Of a stretch of DNA of 64,000 nt, positions 1 to 9,243 are shown in pieces. The first letter of the stretch is position 1; every line of letters begins with the position of its first letter. This stretch comes from JBGNFV01 sp049645705 (lineage in GTDB: Bacteria; Bacteroidota; Bacteroidia; Cytophagales; Cyclobacteriaceae), in NCBI GenBank assembly GCA_049645705.1, contig JBARUK010000002.1:74707-138706 (forward strand). Reading direction: 5' to 3'. The translations under genes and the position numbers were made by a program. Under the pieces are notes generated by a model that saw only the letters and a list, made by a program, of their open reading frames with translations, had not been told where the DNA came from and did not search any database.

Positions 1-792
1 CCCGCGGTACCATACACCCAGCACTACCGGCTCCAGGGTAGCGTATACACCTGCATCGAGCTGATCGAAATCGCCCTGCATTTTATACTGGAAAGTAGGG
101 GTAATGGTGCGCTCCATGCCGTTGCGGTTCTGTCCTTTGTACCCGGGACCGGCAGGAAGCGGGAAGCGGTATCCGCTATGAACGCTGATACGGCGCAGCC
201 TGGGGTTTTCTCCGGCCACAAAGGTCTGGTTGGGTTCGGTAAGATTGTGCACGGCACCTCCTACCCAGAAATTTCTTGAATACAGCAGTCCCCCGAAGGC
301 TACATTGAAATAGCCTATGTTTTCGCCAGCACCCAGGTTTTCACTGGTAGGCATCTCGAAGTCGGTACCGTTATACTGGTCGGCAAAGCGGAGATCGCTG
401 AAGTTTATAGATTGCAATACATACTGGGCTTCTACCCCGGGGCGGAAGGTAAAGACGTCGTTCAGGCGAAGCTGGTAGGCGTAGTTCAGTCCTATCTGGG
501 TATTGCTCATGCCGGCACCGGCTACTTCGTCCCGCAGCAGCAGCAGTCCCAGTCCGCTGTTATAATCATCGAAGTAGTAGTCCGCATAGGCAGAGTAGGT
601 AGTAAAATTAGCGTCTATGGAAGGCCACTGGTTCCGGTAGTTAAGACCGGCACGACCCTGTCCGGAAGCCCCGGTAAAGGCCGGGTTCAGGTACAGCGGC
701 GCAGCGTAATATTGAGAAAACTGAGGGTCTTGCGCGATACTCTCTGGGAGTATTCCCACTATCAACAGCAAAAGAAAGACGATTTTCCGCAT
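1..792 (-). CDS. PorP/SprF-family type IX secretion membrane protein (3' end outside window)
   Basis: An open frame of 264 codons runs from an ATG at 792 off the left edge of the window, so the C-terminus is missing. It begins with a signal peptide (MRKIVFLLLLIVGILPESIAQ, cleavage after AQ) followed by DPQFSQYYAAPLYLNPAFTG, the hallmark N-terminus of the Bacteroidota PorP/SprF family of outer-membrane beta-barrel proteins linked to type IX secretion and gliding. The remainder has the aromatic-rich, alternating strand pattern of a barrel. It is divergent from the giant T9SS cargo protein at 983, and such pairing of a PorP/SprF protein with a large type B sorted substrate is common in Bacteroidota, where the barrel helps to export or anchor the partner. 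The family assignment is firm; the partner relationship is inference. Confidence 0.9.
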   Translation of the reverse strand, partial: MRKIVFLLLLIVGILPESIAQDPQFSQYYAAPLYLNPAFTGASGQGRAGLNYRNQWPSIDANFTTYSAYADYYFDDYNSGLGLLLLRDEVAGAGMSNTQIGLNYAYQLRLNDVFTFRPGVEAQYVLQSINFSDLRFADQYNGTDFEMPTSENLGAGENIGYFNVAFGGLLYSRNFWVGGAVHNLTEPNQTFVAGENPRLRRISVHSGYRFPLPAGPGYKGQNRNGMERTITPTFQYKMQGDFDQLDAGVYATLEPVVLGVWYRG

Positions 793-982
793 GGAAAAAT
801 AATTTTATCTGGGAAATATGGCCAAATTAGAAAAACACATCCACAAAATGTACCGGTAAGTATGAAATAAACGAATTTTACGCAGTACTTATATATAGTA
901 AGTGTTAAAATAGCACAAATTAATAGGTAATGTACGCTATAATTTGTCTTATAAGCGTTACACGGAGAGATATAGGAACCTC

Positions 983-3900
983 ATGAATACGACATTCAGA
1001 CACCTTTTTACCCTGCTGTTTATTTGTAGCCTTATTATTTGCGGAAGACCGGAGGGTCAGGCACAGAGCCTGTCGACTTACAACTGGTACTTCGGAAACA
1101 GTTCACAGGCGATTATTTTTTCTCAGTCAGACCGGGAAGCATTACTGATAGATGGAAAATACATTCCTTTCGGTTTAGGCGGAAGTGCAGTAGCCTCCAA
1201 CCCTATCACGGGCAATCTGCTGTTCTATACGGACGGTGAGATCGTGGTGGACGCTTCGAACACGCCTATGCCTAACGGTACGGGACTGGCCGGGGACAAT
1301 GCCCTGAACCAGGGTGTGGCCGTAGCCCCGGTACCCGGTGCGGGCAACGAAAGCCAGTACTATATCTTCCATACGGATGGCGGTACGCTTACCTACAGCA
1401 TTGTGGACATGGCGGCTACCGGAAACGCAGCAGGAAGCAACCTGCCGGCCGGCGATGTTACGCAGAAGAACGTGCCCCTGCTTAGTGGGGTGAGCGGAAG
1501 CCTGCTGCTGGTGCCTAACGATGACTTCAGCGGATCGTGGCTGATACTGCAGAATACAAGCGGCGAATACGTAGTGGTGACGATAGCTGAAACCAATAAC
1601 CTGAGTGTTCAGACCTATCCTCTTACCGGGGCACCCTCCGATGCCACGACCCTGGCCTCGGCCATAACTATCAACGATGGCGGCAACCGTCTGGCCATCG
1701 CCCCTAAAAACACGAACAACAACGTTCAGCTTTTGAACTTCAGCCGTACTTCCGGCGCAGTCTCCTTTATCAGATCCCTGTTTAACACAGGCTTCGACGC
1801 AGCGAATGCTGAAAACACAGCGGTATACGACATCGCTTTCGCTCCTTCGGGAGGCTACCTGTACCTCAGCCGTACGGGCGGAGCAGGTACGGTAGCCAAC
1901 GTGTACCAGGTAAACCTGGCAAGTGATAATGTACTTCCTACCGCACTGCTGGAATCACCGTTATACAGAAGCTACGGCCTGCAGGAAGGCCCTGACGGCA
2001 ATCTGTATCACCTGTACCAGCAGACCAGCGGCGGCCCCTACCTTACCGGCCGCTTCTCAGACCTTGACAGCATAGCGGACGACGTGGCATATGAAGCCGG
2101 ACTGTTTAGCAGTCAGAACTTCAACGGAAGGCAGTTTCCTTCGTTTCTGCCCACTTATCGTATTACGGCAGGGCTGGACTTTACCTTCTTCGACCTGTGC
2201 CTTGGCAACGAGACCAAGCTGGTGCCTCTGAGCGAACCTCCGGCAAAGAGATACACCTGGGAGATCGTGAGCGGTATGGATACACTGCAGGCCAGGGGCC
2301 CCCAGCCCAGGGTAGAGCTACCCGCGGCGGGCGACTACGAGGTGACGCTTACGGCGGACTACGGCGGTACGGAGCAGGTGATTACTAAAACGGTCACCAT
2401 ACAGGAAACACAGCTACAGGTAGAGCTGAGCGATACGACCATCTGCCCGGGCGATGTACTAACGCTGGACGGAGGGGCTTCGGGTGTATCGTACATATGG
2501 AATACTGGTGAAACCACACAGACGATAGAGGTATCGGAATCCGGCACGTACTGGGTGGAGGTGACCGACGCACAGGGCTGCAGTGCCTACGATGAGATGG
2601 AGCTCACTGTCTACGGTGATCAGAGCAGTACGTCTACTATCTGGCACTTTGGTGCGCAGGCAGGCCTCGACTTTAACGACAACCCACCCAGCCCGGTAGA
2701 CAACAGTGCCATGACGGCACCGGAGGGCTGCTCGGTAATCTCTGACCCCAATGGCGAAATGCTGTTCTATACGGATGGTGAAACGGTATGGGACCGCAGT
2801 GACAATATAATGGCCAATGGCACGAACATAGGTGGTGACCAGGGCTCGACGATGGCGGCGCTAATTGTCCCTTTTCCTGAGGATGAAACGCTGTTCTACA
2901 TATTTACTACCGAAGCAGTAGAAGGCGGCGGGCATACGCTGAAATACACGATCGTGGATATAAAGGCCAACGCGGCGCTGGGCGAAGTGGTGGAGAAGAA
3001 CGTGAACCTGTTTACTAAAGCTACTGAGAAACTAGTGGCCGTGCAGGGCAATGCCGGTACTACGGTGATAGCCCATGAGTTTGGCAGTAATAACTTCCTT
3101 CGCTACAGCCTTACGGGTGAGGGTATAGAAAGCCCGGACGTGTACTCACGCGGTTCGGTGCACTCTTCTACCAACCCGGAGGCAGGTACGGGCTACATGG
3201 CCTTCTCTAATGACGGTGACCTGCTGGCAGTATCAGTACCAGGCAATGACCCGGCGGTGGAACTGTTCCGCATAGACAGCACGGGTGCATTCTCAGAAGT
3301 GATCAATATAGACGTACCCCAGCAGCCGGTATACGGCATCAGTTTCTCCCCTGGAGGCGCTAAAATGTACGTATCTGTACCCGATGCCGGCACAGTATAC
3401 GAGTACTTTGTGGATACGGTAGGCCAGGGCGATGAGGAATACATCAATGACTGGGTGCAGGAACTGGCCAATAACCCCGGCACAGAATATGGCGCTATCC
3501 AGATAGGCCCTGACAACAGGGTCTATGTAGCGCAGAATAATAGCGGCACACTATCGGTGATAGAACCGAACGAAGATAAGGAACAGACTTCTACCTTTAC
3601 AGAAGATGACCAGGACCTGGGCGGCAGACAGAGCACGCTGGGTCTGCCTAACTATGTGCAGAATAACCAGCGGGGTACGGGGCTGCCTGACTTCACTACG
3701 TTCAACACGTGTATAGGCCAGGAGGTATTCTTCTCAGCTACTCCTACTTCGGACATAGATACGTTCTTCTGGAACCTGGGTGACGGTACTACGAGTTCGG
3801 AGCAGGAGCTTACCCACGTATACGCCGAGGCGGGTACTTATACGGTGACGCTCATAGTAGATAACCGCTGCCTGCCACTGGCCGATGCCCCCTACGATGT

Positions 3901-6157
3901 AGAAGAATTTGTGATAACCAAGGAGGTAACGATATACGATGTACCCCAGGTAGAGGATGTCGATGCCATCATCTGCGATGAGGCAGGCGTGGAAGTCGAT
4001 GCTCTACCGGAAGGTGCGTCTGGTGACGGACTTACCTATATCTGGTCTACCGGAGATACTACCCGTCTGGTTACGGTAACGGCGCCGGGCGACTACGCGG
4101 TATTGGTGGCAAACCAGTTTGGCTGTACCAGTACAGTTGCCGTAAGTGTTACCGACGGACGCCCTGAGGTTACGCTTCCCGAAGACCAGTCGTTTTGCCG
4201 CGGCGAAGACCTGGACCCGTTGGATTCAGGCATCGGCGCTAACTCACCGCTTACCGTTCAGTGGTTCATAAACGGCACGCCTGCGGGCACTTCACGCACG
4301 ATAGCGATAGACGAGTCGCTGGATGAGGCTACTTACCGCCTGGAGGTCACAAGCCCCCAGACGACATGTACTGCATCCGATGAGATCGTGATCCGCCTGT
4401 TTGACCAGCCGGACCCTACCCTGGACGCTACAGTACCGGGCACCTGCGGTAATGCCGATGGCTCTATCTTTATAAACGCTCCGAGTGACGGTACGGCATC
4501 GTATCTGTACCAGTGGCTGGATGAAAACCGCAGCATAGTAGGTACGGAACAAGACCTGCAGAATGTGGAGCCGGGTAACTATACGCTGGTGGTGCAGAAC
4601 CAGACTACGGGCTGTACCTCTCAGAGCAACTTTACGCTGGAAGATGCCAGCCGCTCCCTCACGGCCAGTGCAGCTATCAGGGACTGCCAGCCGGAGGTAA
4701 CCATCGATAATATCACAGGCGCTACGGCGGGCGGTGCGACCTACCGTGTGCTGGATGAAAACGGTAACGAAGTGGCCAATGGCTCATTTACGAGCCTGCA
4801 GCCTGCAGATCCTGCCTCGGTACTGCTGCCTGAACTGACTGACGGCCCCTATACCTTCGAGATAAACCAGGGTGGCTGTATTTTCTCAGACGAGATCACT
4901 GTACCGGCAGTCACAAAGCCTATGGCATTTACTTACGAGACGCCTGTGGTGCTATGTGAAAGCGGCCTTATCTCCATAGACAGGCAGAATAACAACCTGG
5001 CGGTAAGATGGGAAGAGGTAACAGGCCAGTTTGCAGACGGGGCCAACCCTAACAATGCCAGCATAGGCGTACAGAGCACGGGTACGTACCGTGCCATTAT
5101 CTCCGACCCTACTAACCCGCTGGTATGTGATACTACGGTGCTTATAGATGTGGAAATAGCCAACCCTCCTGTACCGGACTTTACGGTAGAGGGCGATGAG
5201 TGCGAAGGAGAGATCACGCTTATACCCTCGCCTGCCGGAAACTATACGTACGAATGGACGGTAAACGGACAGATAGAGTATGTGCCTGAGCTAATACTGA
5301 ATGAGTTCAGACGCTACGATGTGAGCCTGCGGGTGATAGACAACGAATCCGGATGCGATGCCGCTACGGAGATCCGGCCCTTTAATATACGAGAGCCTCT
5401 TATGGTAACGCTGGAAACGGAATACGCCAACTGCCCTAATGGTCTGGATAATGTAGTGGAGGCGAACGTAGATCGTGAGGTTACTACCTACGAGTGGACT
5501 ATCAACGGGGAGAGCGTGGCCAATGACGGCCCTACCCTGACGCTGCCCTCCGGACAGGGAAGCCTGGTAATAGGCCTTACCGTAACCACGGCAGACGGCT
5601 GTACAGCCAGTGCGGAACTGGACCTGCCGGTAGCCCCCTTCACTATGGTAGAGCTGCCTGAAACGGGTATCATCTGTCCCCTGTCGGACAACCTGGAGGA
5701 GGCCATGGTGGAGCTGGATCCCGGTGTTAGTTTCCAGACCTACGAGTGGTACCTGAATGACGAACTGGTGTCTACAGACCCTACTTACATAGCCGAGACA
5801 GAAGGTGTGTACCGCTTTGTCGGGGTAAACTCATATAACTGCCCTACAGAAGCCGAGATCGTGATACAGGAGGACTGCACCCCGGCGGTAGACGCGCCCA
5901 ACGCCTTTGCCCCTAATGGCACTAACAATGAGTTCTTCGTATTCCCGCGCTATGTAAATGAGTTTGAGATATACATCTACAACCGCTGGGGAGAACTGAT
6001 CTTCTACTCTGACAACCAGGACTTCCGCTGGGACGGAACGTTTAACGGCAGCGTAGTACCGGCCGGTACGTACGCCTACGTGATCCGCTATACCGGCATA
6101 CGCAGTGACTTCAGCCAGGAGCAAAAGCAAAGAGGAAGCATCACAGTCCTGCGATAG
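983..6157 (+). CDS. Giant secreted protein with duplicated propeller-like region, PKD/Ig-like domains and T9SS type B C-terminal sorting domain
   Basis: A 1,724-residue protein from the ATG at 983. The frame is open to a TTG at 944, but 983 places a normal signal peptide (MNTTFRHLFTLLFICSLIICG then GQAQ) at the N-terminus. Two related blocks follow, each starting W(Y/H)FG and containing LLFYTDGE / MLFYTDGE, roughly residues 30-400 and 550-890; they read as internal duplicates of a beta-propeller-like fold. Each is followed by PKD-like segments (for example FFWNLGDGTTSSEQELTHVY with a typical GDGT and HxY), and then by repeated Ig-like/SprB-like modules with paired cysteines. The last 85 or so residues (PNAFAPNGTNNEFFVFP, IYNRWGELIF, WDGTFNG, VPAGTYAYVI) form the gliding-motility-associated C-terminal domain, which directs export through the type IX system. 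It is probably a cell-surface adhesin or gliding-related protein; the ligand is unknown. Confidence 0.88.
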   Translation: MNTTFRHLFTLLFICSLIICGRPEGQAQSLSTYNWYFGNSSQAIIFSQSDREALLIDGKYIPFGLGGSAVASNPITGNLLFYTDGEIVVDASNTPMPNGTGLAGDNALNQGVAVAPVPGAGNESQYYIFHTDGGTLTYSIVDMAATGNAAGSNLPAGDVTQKNVPLLSGVSGSLLLVPNDDFSGSWLILQNTSGEYVVVTIAETNNLSVQTYPLTGAPSDATTLASAITINDGGNRLAIAPKNTNNNVQLLNFSRTSGAVSFIRSLFNTGFDAANAENTAVYDIAFAPSGGYLYLSRTGGAGTVANVYQVNLASDNVLPTALLESPLYRSYGLQEGPDGNLYHLYQQTSGGPYLTGRFSDLDSIADDVAYEAGLFSSQNFNGRQFPSFLPTYRITAGLDFTFFDLCLGNETKLVPLSEPPAKRYTWEIVSGMDTLQARGPQPRVELPAAGDYEVTLTADYGGTEQVITKTVTIQETQLQVELSDTTICPGDVLTLDGGASGVSYIWNTGETTQTIEVSESGTYWVEVTDAQGCSAYDEMELTVYGDQSSTSTIWHFGAQAGLDFNDNPPSPVDNSAMTAPEGCSVISDPNGEMLFYTDGETVWDRSDNIMANGTNIGGDQGSTMAALIVPFPEDETLFYIFTTEAVEGGGHTLKYTIVDIKANAALGEVVEKNVNLFTKATEKLVAVQGNAGTTVIAHEFGSNNFLRYSLTGEGIESPDVYSRGSVHSSTNPEAGTGYMAFSNDGDLLAVSVPGNDPAVELFRIDSTGAFSEVINIDVPQQPVYGISFSPGGAKMYVSVPDAGTVYEYFVDTVGQGDEEYINDWVQELANNPGTEYGAIQIGPDNRVYVAQNNSGTLSVIEPNEDKEQTSTFTEDDQDLGGRQSTLGLPNYVQNNQRGTGLPDFTTFNTCIGQEVFFSATPTSDIDTFFWNLGDGTTSSEQELTHVYAEAGTYTVTLIVDNRCLPLADAPYDVEEFVITKEVTIYDVPQVEDVDAIICDEAGVEVDALPEGASGDGLTYIWSTGDTTRLVTVTAPGDYAVLVANQFGCTSTVAVSVTDGRPEVTLPEDQSFCRGEDLDPLDSGIGANSPLTVQWFINGTPAGTSRTIAIDESLDEATYRLEVTSPQTTCTASDEIVIRLFDQPDPTLDATVPGTCGNADGSIFINAPSDGTASYLYQWLDENRSIVGTEQDLQNVEPGNYTLVVQNQTTGCTSQSNFTLEDASRSLTASAAIRDCQPEVTIDNITGATAGGATYRVLDENGNEVANGSFTSLQPADPASVLLPELTDGPYTFEINQGGCIFSDEITVPAVTKPMAFTYETPVVLCESGLISIDRQNNNLAVRWEEVTGQFADGANPNNASIGVQSTGTYRAIISDPTNPLVCDTTVLIDVEIANPPVPDFTVEGDECEGEITLIPSPAGNYTYEWTVNGQIEYVPELILNEFRRYDVSLRVIDNESGCDAATEIRPFNIREPLMVTLETEYANCPNGLDNVVEANVDREVTTYEWTINGESVANDGPTLTLPSGQGSLVIGLTVTTADGCTASAELDLPVAPFTMVELPETGIICPLSDNLEEAMVELDPGVSFQTYEWYLNDELVSTDPTYIAETEGVYRFVGVNSYNCPTEAEIVIQEDCTPAVDAPNAFAPNGTNNEFFVFPRYVNEFEIYIYNRWGELIFYSDNQDFRWDGTFNGSVVPAGTYAYVIRYTGIRSDFSQEQKQRGSITVLR

Positions 6158-6177
6158 CTCTGCTGAGTATTTGATAT

Positions 6178-6214
6178 AAAGAAGGCCGTCTGCTGCAAAG
6201 CGGGCGGCCTTCTT
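6178..6214 (+). terminator. Probable terminator after the giant T9SS protein
   Basis: A GAAGGCCG stem pairs with CGGCCTTC, followed by TTCTTCG, just after the stop at 6157. The T-tract is weak, so termination efficiency is uncertain. Confidence 0.5.
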
Positions 6215-6283
6215 CGTGTCATCTCAAACCATTTGTTTTTTCTATATGTCGACAGCTTTTGGATTTATCTGCCTGCGCCTACC

Positions 6284-6313
6284 TAAAAAACAAAAGCTGC
6301 CCGGTGTGGGCAG
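6284..6313 (-). terminator. Terminator of the PKS/NRPS operon
   Basis: On the minus strand CTGCCC-ACACC-GGGCAG is followed by CTTTTGTTTTTT, 40 bp after the stop of the desaturase gene. It closes the long minus-strand operon. Confidence 0.7.
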
Positions 6314-6353
6314 TTTTGTATATCAAGACCTATTACGTTTTTATCAAGTAAGA

Positions 6354-7439
6354 TCAAGTAGCCTTAACGGCCTTCGGTGGCTTGGAGAGCCTCTTCAGGT
6401 AGGCAAAATGAGACCTGATGGCTCCTGCCAGTGAATGCTTGCGGTAGGTAAGACCGTAGTCATTTACTGTCTCCTCTATCATACGGGTCACAGGTATATA
6501 GTGGGTATGGCAGATGTTAGGGTACAGGTGGTGAGCCGTGTGGGTATTAAATCCACCGAAGTACCAAAGGGCCAGTTTGCTGTAAGGTGCAAAGTCGATA
6601 GTAGCCTCCAGTTCGTGGTTTTTACGGCTATTCGCAATATAGCCTTCCTCGTTTGGCTGGGGGAATACGGACTCGTTGATCTGGTGATTAAGCACTCCTA
6701 CTATGGCCAGGGCCAGACCGCTGATCATGTGCACGGTAAAAAAGCCCATTACCACCCAGTACCAGGCCACATCTACCACCATAAGGGGAAGTACCAGCGT
6801 AAAGAACAGATAGCTGAGCTTTTGTAAATACAGTCTGGCTACATCTGCCTTTGAATGCTGTATAGGACTGTTTCCCATACGGGCCCGCTTAAACAGTACA
6901 AAGTCTATGGAGAAAATGAGGAAGATGGAAAACAGGGAGTAGATAAGCGGGGCATAGTACACCTGGTACTTATGCATCTTTTCGTAGGGCTGGTTTTCAG
7001 ACAGGCGCAATACGCTGTACTCTTCCACAATGATATCATAGCCTTCTACACTGGTAAAGAGGTGGTGTACTTTAAGATGGAGAATGCGGTTGATGTAGGC
7101 ATTCAGTCCGGCAAAATTGAGGAAGTACGCCATAGTCCGGTTTACGCTTTTCTTTTTGCTATAGGTATGGTGCAGGGCATCATGGCCTATGTTTATAAAG
7201 AACAGCGGGTGCATCAGGCCCATGATGATGCAGTACAGCACGCCGGTCAGTGCGTTGAAGCTGCTGGTGATGAGCAGGCCGTACATAGCCAGGTAGGTCA
7301 CGGTGATAAAGATAGTCTTTAGTACCATACCCGTATCGGCGTAGCGGCTCAGCTTATTTTCCTTAAAGTACTTGTCTACTTTATGGGTCAGCTCGTTGTA
7401 GAAATCTGAGTTATTCCCTTCAAGAAATTGCAGTTTCAT
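6354..7439 (-). CDS. Membrane fatty-acid desaturase
   Basis: A 361-residue membrane protein of the fatty-acid desaturase / hydroxylase superfamily. All three histidine boxes are present: HDALHH (86-91), HLKVHH (121-126) and HTAHH (300-304, in HTAHHLYPN), which together bind the di-iron centre. Hydrophobic segments around 41-83 and 162-180, and again before the last box, are membrane helices. There is no fused cytochrome b5 domain. The start overlaps the end of the carbamoyltransferase gene by 20 bp, and it is the last gene of the PKS/NRPS operon. This suggests that it inserts a double bond into the fatty-acyl tail before or after loading by the FAAL, although a general lipid desaturase cannot be excluded. 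Family assignment is firm; substrate is inferred. Confidence 0.88.
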   Translation of the reverse strand: MKLQFLEGNNSDFYNELTHKVDKYFKENKLSRYADTGMVLKTIFITVTYLAMYGLLITSSFNALTGVLYCIIMGLMHPLFFINIGHDALHHTYSKKKSVNRTMAYFLNFAGLNAYINRILHLKVHHLFTSVEGYDIIVEEYSVLRLSENQPYEKMHKYQVYYAPLIYSLFSIFLIFSIDFVLFKRARMGNSPIQHSKADVARLYLQKLSYLFFTLVLPLMVVDVAWYWVVMGFFTVHMISGLALAIVGVLNHQINESVFPQPNEEGYIANSRKNHELEATIDFAPYSKLALWYFGGFNTHTAHHLYPNICHTHYIPVTRMIEETVNDYGLTYRKHSLAGAIRSHFAYLKRLSKPPKAVKAT

Positions 7440-9228
7440 AGGTCTTTTTATTCGTTAGTTCTTGTTCGTTAGGTACTTTTTCGAAGAGGTAATCATTCAC
7501 TACCAGCACATCCAGGCCGGAGTTGAAGAATACCATGAGGGCGTCATTGAAGCTGTGTACAATGGGTTTGCCCATTACGTTAAAGCTGGTATTGAGTAGT
7601 ACAGGTACGTCTGTAATTTCGCGGAAGGCGTCGATCAGGGCATAGTACTGCGGGTTCCAGTCCTTTTTTACAGACTGCAGGCGACCGGAGCGGTTTTCGT
7701 GTACCACGGCAGGCACCTTGTCTTTTACCTCCGGACGGAAATTCAGGGTACGTTCCATATAAGGTGTATCCTGATAGTTTTCAAAGTATTCCTCCCCATA
7801 CTCTTCCAGGATAGAGGGCGCAAAGGGCCGGAACTCTTCGCGGAATTTCACGCGGCTGTTGATCTTGTCCTTCATGTCCTTTGACCGCGGATCGGCCAGT
7901 ATGGAACGGTTTCCCAGCGCCCGGGGACCGAATTCACTACGGCCCTGTACCCAGCCTACCAGCTTGCCTTCAGCCAGCAGTTTGGCCGTTTCCTGTGCGA
8001 TGGTGCCAGGCAGGTGGCGGTAGCTGGTAAAGCCGCTGAATTTCAGGAAGCCTTCGATCTCTTCATCTTTGATAACGGAACCAAGGTAAGGTGTCAGTTT
8101 TTTGCTCGTGTCAGTCTTGGCTTCCGGATTGTCTTTATAATAAGCCAGCCAGGCAGCGCCCAGGGAGTTACCGTCATCACCGGGGGCGGAGGGGATGTAT
8201 ACGTTTTTAAAACCGGTTTCTTCAGCGATCTTGCCGTTGTAGGCCGAGTTGAGGGCGCAGCCCCCGGTGTACACCAGGTTATCGGAAAGGCCGAGTTTAT
8301 GGAAGTTTCCGATAAGCTCAGTCATGTATTCGGTAAAGAGCAACTGCCCGGTATAGGCCAGGTTGGCCCGTAGCTGAAAGTCGTTACCGGAGTCTTTGAC
8401 ACGGCGGTCGATCTCGTTTATAGTTTCCAGTACTCTGGCAGGCTTGGTCTTAAACTTGATCTTAAGATCTTTGATGGTAAAAATGCTGCCAAGCTGATCG
8501 TAGAACAGTTCGTCCTTTTTACCATATGGCGCCATACCCATTACTTTCCACTCTTCACCTCTTAAGGGGTCGAAGCCACAAAGCTCCGTGAGGGTCAGGT
8601 AGAAGTAGCCCATACTTTCGAAGCCCTTGTTATGGCCGAGCTGCTTCAGTTTACCGTTCTGGTAGTGAAAGTACGAAAGGGCTCCCATCTCACCGGTGCC
8701 ATCCATAACCAGGCAGAGGGCTTCATCCATCCCCGAGCCGTAGCAGGCCAGGGCGGCGTGGGTCTCGTGATGGTTAAAGCGGTGCCATGTGATGTCGTGG
8801 TTGTTGTATTTTACCCGCAGGTTACGCTCGATGCTGGTGCCGGACTGTATGTTGCTGGCCAGTTGCTTCTTAAAAAACCAGACCTGGCTGGAGTCGGGCA
8901 GCATGGACTGCATGATGGCCCGGAATACCGTTTTGGAGAAGCCTTTGGGTTGCTTTTTGAACAGCCCTATGGAGTTCAGTACCTTTAGCGAGGTGAGGTG
9001 GGTCTTACTCCATGTGCTAGCAATGTGGAATTCGGCCTTTGTGTCACAGTACTCTTCCAGCACCTCTTCTATCCGAATGACAGGGTCGGCCGGACAGCCC
9101 AGGGCGCGCTTAAACTGGAGGTAGCGCTCAGTGGCTTCGGCAAAAACTACCTGGCCCTGCTCATCCACAATGCTGATGGAAGGGTCGTGAAAGGTAGTCC
9201 CTACGCCGATATAATATTTCTTTTTCAT
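7420..9228 (-). CDS. NodU/CmcH-family O-carbamoyltransferase
   Basis: A 602-residue carbamoyltransferase, about the usual length. The N-terminal Kae1-like half begins YYIGVGTTFHDPSISIV and contains HHETHA (153-158), the metal-binding histidines, then MDGTGE and EWKVMGMAPYG. The C-terminal half has WVQGRSEFGPRALGNRSILA, typical of the family's C-terminal domain. Such enzymes (NodU, CmcH, TobZ) transfer the carbamoyl group of carbamoyl phosphate, through an adenylated intermediate, to a hydroxyl of a natural product or sugar. Here two ketoreductase-only PKS modules would leave free beta-hydroxyls that could be acceptors. It lies 15 bp downstream of the MutS-like gene and overlaps the desaturase gene. 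The family call is strong; the acceptor position is inference. Confidence 0.92.
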   Translation of the reverse strand: MKKKYYIGVGTTFHDPSISIVDEQGQVVFAEATERYLQFKRALGCPADPVIRIEEVLEEYCDTKAEFHIASTWSKTHLTSLKVLNSIGLFKKQPKGFSKTVFRAIMQSMLPDSSQVWFFKKQLASNIQSGTSIERNLRVKYNNHDITWHRFNHHETHAALACYGSGMDEALCLVMDGTGEMGALSYFHYQNGKLKQLGHNKGFESMGYFYLTLTELCGFDPLRGEEWKVMGMAPYGKKDELFYDQLGSIFTIKDLKIKFKTKPARVLETINEIDRRVKDSGNDFQLRANLAYTGQLLFTEYMTELIGNFHKLGLSDNLVYTGGCALNSAYNGKIAEETGFKNVYIPSAPGDDGNSLGAAWLAYYKDNPEAKTDTSKKLTPYLGSVIKDEEIEGFLKFSGFTSYRHLPGTIAQETAKLLAEGKLVGWVQGRSEFGPRALGNRSILADPRSKDMKDKINSRVKFREEFRPFAPSILEEYGEEYFENYQDTPYMERTLNFRPEVKDKVPAVVHENRSGRLQSVKKDWNPQYYALIDAFREITDVPVLLNTSFNVMGKPIVHSFNDALMVFFNSGLDVLVVNDYLFEKVPNEQELTNKKTYETAIS

Positions 9229-9243
9229 AGGTAAGGGGGTGGT

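Noticed and set aside
8014..8988. Long plus-strand frames antisense to the carbamoyltransferase and megasynthase genes
   Set aside because: They mirror high-G+C coding sequence on the other strand and lack any domain; they are antisense shadows.
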